Assembly (NCBI GenBank): GCA_934320645.1
Contig: CAKRFP010000046.1
Coordinates: 1-16,135, forward strand
From: an uncultured Bariatricus sp.
GTDB lineage: Bacteria > Bacillota > Clostridia > Lachnospirales > Lachnospiraceae
DNA: 16,135 nt
Reading direction: 5' to 3'
The position numbers and the translations under genes were made by a program. This document shows positions 14,886 through 16,135 of the stretch, piece after piece; position 1 is the first letter of the stretch; the number at the start of each line of letters is the position of its first letter. A model generated the notes under the pieces. That model was not told the DNA's origin, searched no databases, and was given only the letters and a program-made list of their open reading frames with translations.

Positions 14886-15917
14886 ATGAATACATCTTTT
14901 TACAATGAAATCAAAGAAATTTTACTTTCAGCGAGAAACAAAGTTTATCAAACCGCCAATTTTGCAATGGTTGAAGCCTACTGGAATATTGGAAAATCTA
15001 TCATAGAAGAACAAGGTGGTAATGAAAAGGCAGAGTATGGAACAGGTTTATTGAAAGAATTATCAAAGCAAATGACTCAAGATTTTGGGAAAGGATTTAC
15101 TGTTGCTAACTTAAAAAATATGCGGCAGTTTTATTTAACGTTTCCAAATGGCTACGCACTGCGTAGCGAATTGAGTTGGACACATTATCGACTTCTGATG
15201 CGTGTGGAGAATGAAAATGCACGAGAATTTTATATGCAGGAAGCTGTAAAATCTCAATGGAGTACCAGACAACTTGAGCGTCAGATAAATTCTTTCTTTT
15301 ATGAAAGGTTATTATCCAGTAAAAATAAAGAGCAGGTTGCAGAGGAAATACAGACATTAGAGCCAGCGAAGAAACCAGAAGATATTATCCGTGACCCGTA
15401 TGTGCTGGAATTTCTTGGGCTGACACCTAATGATGATTTTTATGAAAGTGATTTAGAGCAAGCGTTAATTACACATTTGCAGAAATTCCTTTTGGAACTT
15501 GGCAGAGGCTTTTCATTTGTTGCAAGACAGAAAAGAATAACGTTTGATGGACGTCATTTTAGAATTGACCTCGTATTTTATAACTATATCTTAAAATGTT
15601 TTGTCTTGATTGATTTAAAGGTTGGAGACTTAACACATCAAGATTTAGGACAGATGCAGATGTATGTTCATTATTATGAACGGGAACTTATGAATGAAGG
15701 AGATAATTCACCAATTGGCATTGTATTATGTGCAGATAAAAGTGAATCTGTGGTTAAGTATACCTTGCCTGAAAATGAAACACAAATCTTTGCTTCAAAA
15801 TACAAATTGTATTTACCAAGCGAAGAAGAATTATTGAGAGAATTAAATCAGGAATATCAAGCGTTGGAAGCTGGCAAGACGGGGAAAGAGAATAGCGGTG
15901 ATATGAAAGAAGAATAA
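14886..15917 (+). CDS. DUF1016/YhcG-family PD-(D/E)xK nuclease
   Basis: The product is 343 residues. The N-terminal DUF1016 domain (about 5-150) has AYWNIGKSIIEEQ (31-43), AEYGTGLLKELSKQM (49-63), LKNMRQFYLTFP (76-87), ALRSELSWTHYRLLMRVEN (91-109) and WSTRQLERQI (125-134). The C-terminal nuclease domain carries D228 in FRIDLVFYN, D243-x-K245 in LIDLKVG and Q256 in GQMQMY, with E191 on the first helix, a complete PD-(D/E)xK set. Such proteins are common in defence islands, often beside restriction-modification genes; their role is not firmly settled. It starts 29 bases after kwaB with AAAGGATG upstream, so it is probably in the same operon. No restriction-modification genes are present here, which makes a link with Kiwa possible but unproven. 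Confidence 0.9.
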   Translation: MNTSFYNEIKEILLSARNKVYQTANFAMVEAYWNIGKSIIEEQGGNEKAEYGTGLLKELSKQMTQDFGKGFTVANLKNMRQFYLTFPNGYALRSELSWTHYRLLMRVENENAREFYMQEAVKSQWSTRQLERQINSFFYERLLSSKNKEQVAEEIQTLEPAKKPEDIIRDPYVLEFLGLTPNDDFYESDLEQALITHLQKFLLELGRGFSFVARQKRITFDGRHFRIDLVFYNYILKCFVLIDLKVGDLTHQDLGQMQMYVHYYERELMNEGDNSPIGIVLCADKSESVVKYTLPENETQIFASKYKLYLPSEEELLRELNQEYQALEAGKTGKENSGDMKEE

Positions 15918-15979
15918 ATTTTGCATCAGGGTGGTGTAAAATTGGTGAAGTCATATTTTGTGGGAAAAGGGATGCACGA

Positions 15980-15995
15980 GCAGTATTAGTACTGC
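15980..15995 (+). repeat. Short inverted repeat downstream of the nuclease gene
   Basis: GCAGTA and TACTGC pair perfectly across a 4-base loop (TTAG). The following bases are ATAAATATTG, without a T-run, so it is a poor terminator. It may end the cassette transcript weakly or be chance. Confidence 0.3.
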
Positions 15996-16039
15996 ATAAA
16001 TATTGTCCATATTTCTGCGATTTTGTGGGGATAGGTTTT

Positions 16040-16135
16040 AATTTGCTGCTCATGTCGAAACTGGTCCTATGTCAAGATTTAGTACAAGTTAAAATGAGAA
16101 ATTTCTCCCCATTTTAACCTGCCAGAAGCTCCGCC
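16040..16135. other. Noncoding edge with nested palindrome, possible border of a mobile element
   Basis: GAGAAATTTCTC at 16096-16107 is a perfect palindrome. It is framed by TTAAAAT (16089-16095) and ATTTTAA (16111-16117) with three unpaired C between. From 15918 on I find no convincing gene on either strand. The base composition shifts again near the window end (CTGCCAGAAGCTCCGCC). The pattern would suit the terminal region of an insertion sequence lying beyond the window, but no transposase is visible here, so this stays a guess. Confidence 0.25.

Noticed and set aside
15754..16053. 99-residue open frame on the minus strand at the window end
   Set aside because: Its second half lies antisense to the nuclease gene and resembles no protein I know. 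An AGGA lies upstream of its start, so a truncated remnant cannot be fully excluded.
1..16135. tRNA, rRNA or known riboswitch
   Set aside because: I saw no cloverleaf, conserved rRNA stretch or recognisable riboswitch core in the intergenic regions on either strand.

Overview
The window reads as a chromosome segment of a Gram-positive gut anaerobe of the Clostridia, most likely Lachnospiraceae. The basis is the gdpP-rplI-dnaB gene order, strong AGGAGG-type ribosome binding sites, a small 2[4Fe-4S] clostridial ferredoxin, a MutS2 with Smr domain, a YhaM-type exoribonuclease and an RlmD-type methyltransferase carrying a C-terminal tail that I recall from Lachnospiraceae. The genus cannot be fixed from this sequence alone.

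Bases 1-1940 hold a housekeeping operon: the last codons of a probable gdpP, then rplI and dnaB, ending in a hairpin shared with a convergent MerR-type gene. Bases 1948-3053 are on the minus strand: a MerR-headed coiled-coil protein, an intergenic cluster of inverted repeats, and a ferredoxin with its own promoter and terminator. Bases 3054-4701 hold a long leader with spaced direct repeats, a sugar-type substrate-binding lipoprotein without a transporter beside it, and a strong bidirectional terminator. Bases 4703-9212 on the minus strand hold mutS2, a response regulator and a sensor kinase, so closely spaced that one transcript is likely. From 9294 the plus strand carries a promoter, a membrane-anchored HtrA-like protein whose catalytic triad appears lost, yhaM and rlmD.

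At about 13,073, inside the rlmD reading frame, the protein leaves the methyltransferase fold and enters a tail domain. Directly downstream the DNA becomes clearly AT-rich and holds a three-gene cassette: a four-helix membrane protein and a DUF4868 protein that together look like the Kiwa anti-phage system (KwaA/KwaB), then a DUF1016/YhcG-type PD-(D/E)xK nuclease. The last about 200 bases hold no convincing gene but have inverted repeats that may be the edge of another mobile element.

Functionally, the left part covers second-messenger turnover, translation and replication. The middle covers signal sensing (lipoprotein plus two-component system), ribosome and DNA quality control (MutS2), envelope protein handling (HtrA-like), RNA decay (YhaM) and rRNA modification (RlmD). 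The right end is a small defence island attached to the 3' end of rlmD. The most interesting items are the Kiwa plus DUF1016 cassette, the inactive-looking HtrA homologue, the rlmD tail at the island border, and the repeats upstream of the orphan binding protein.
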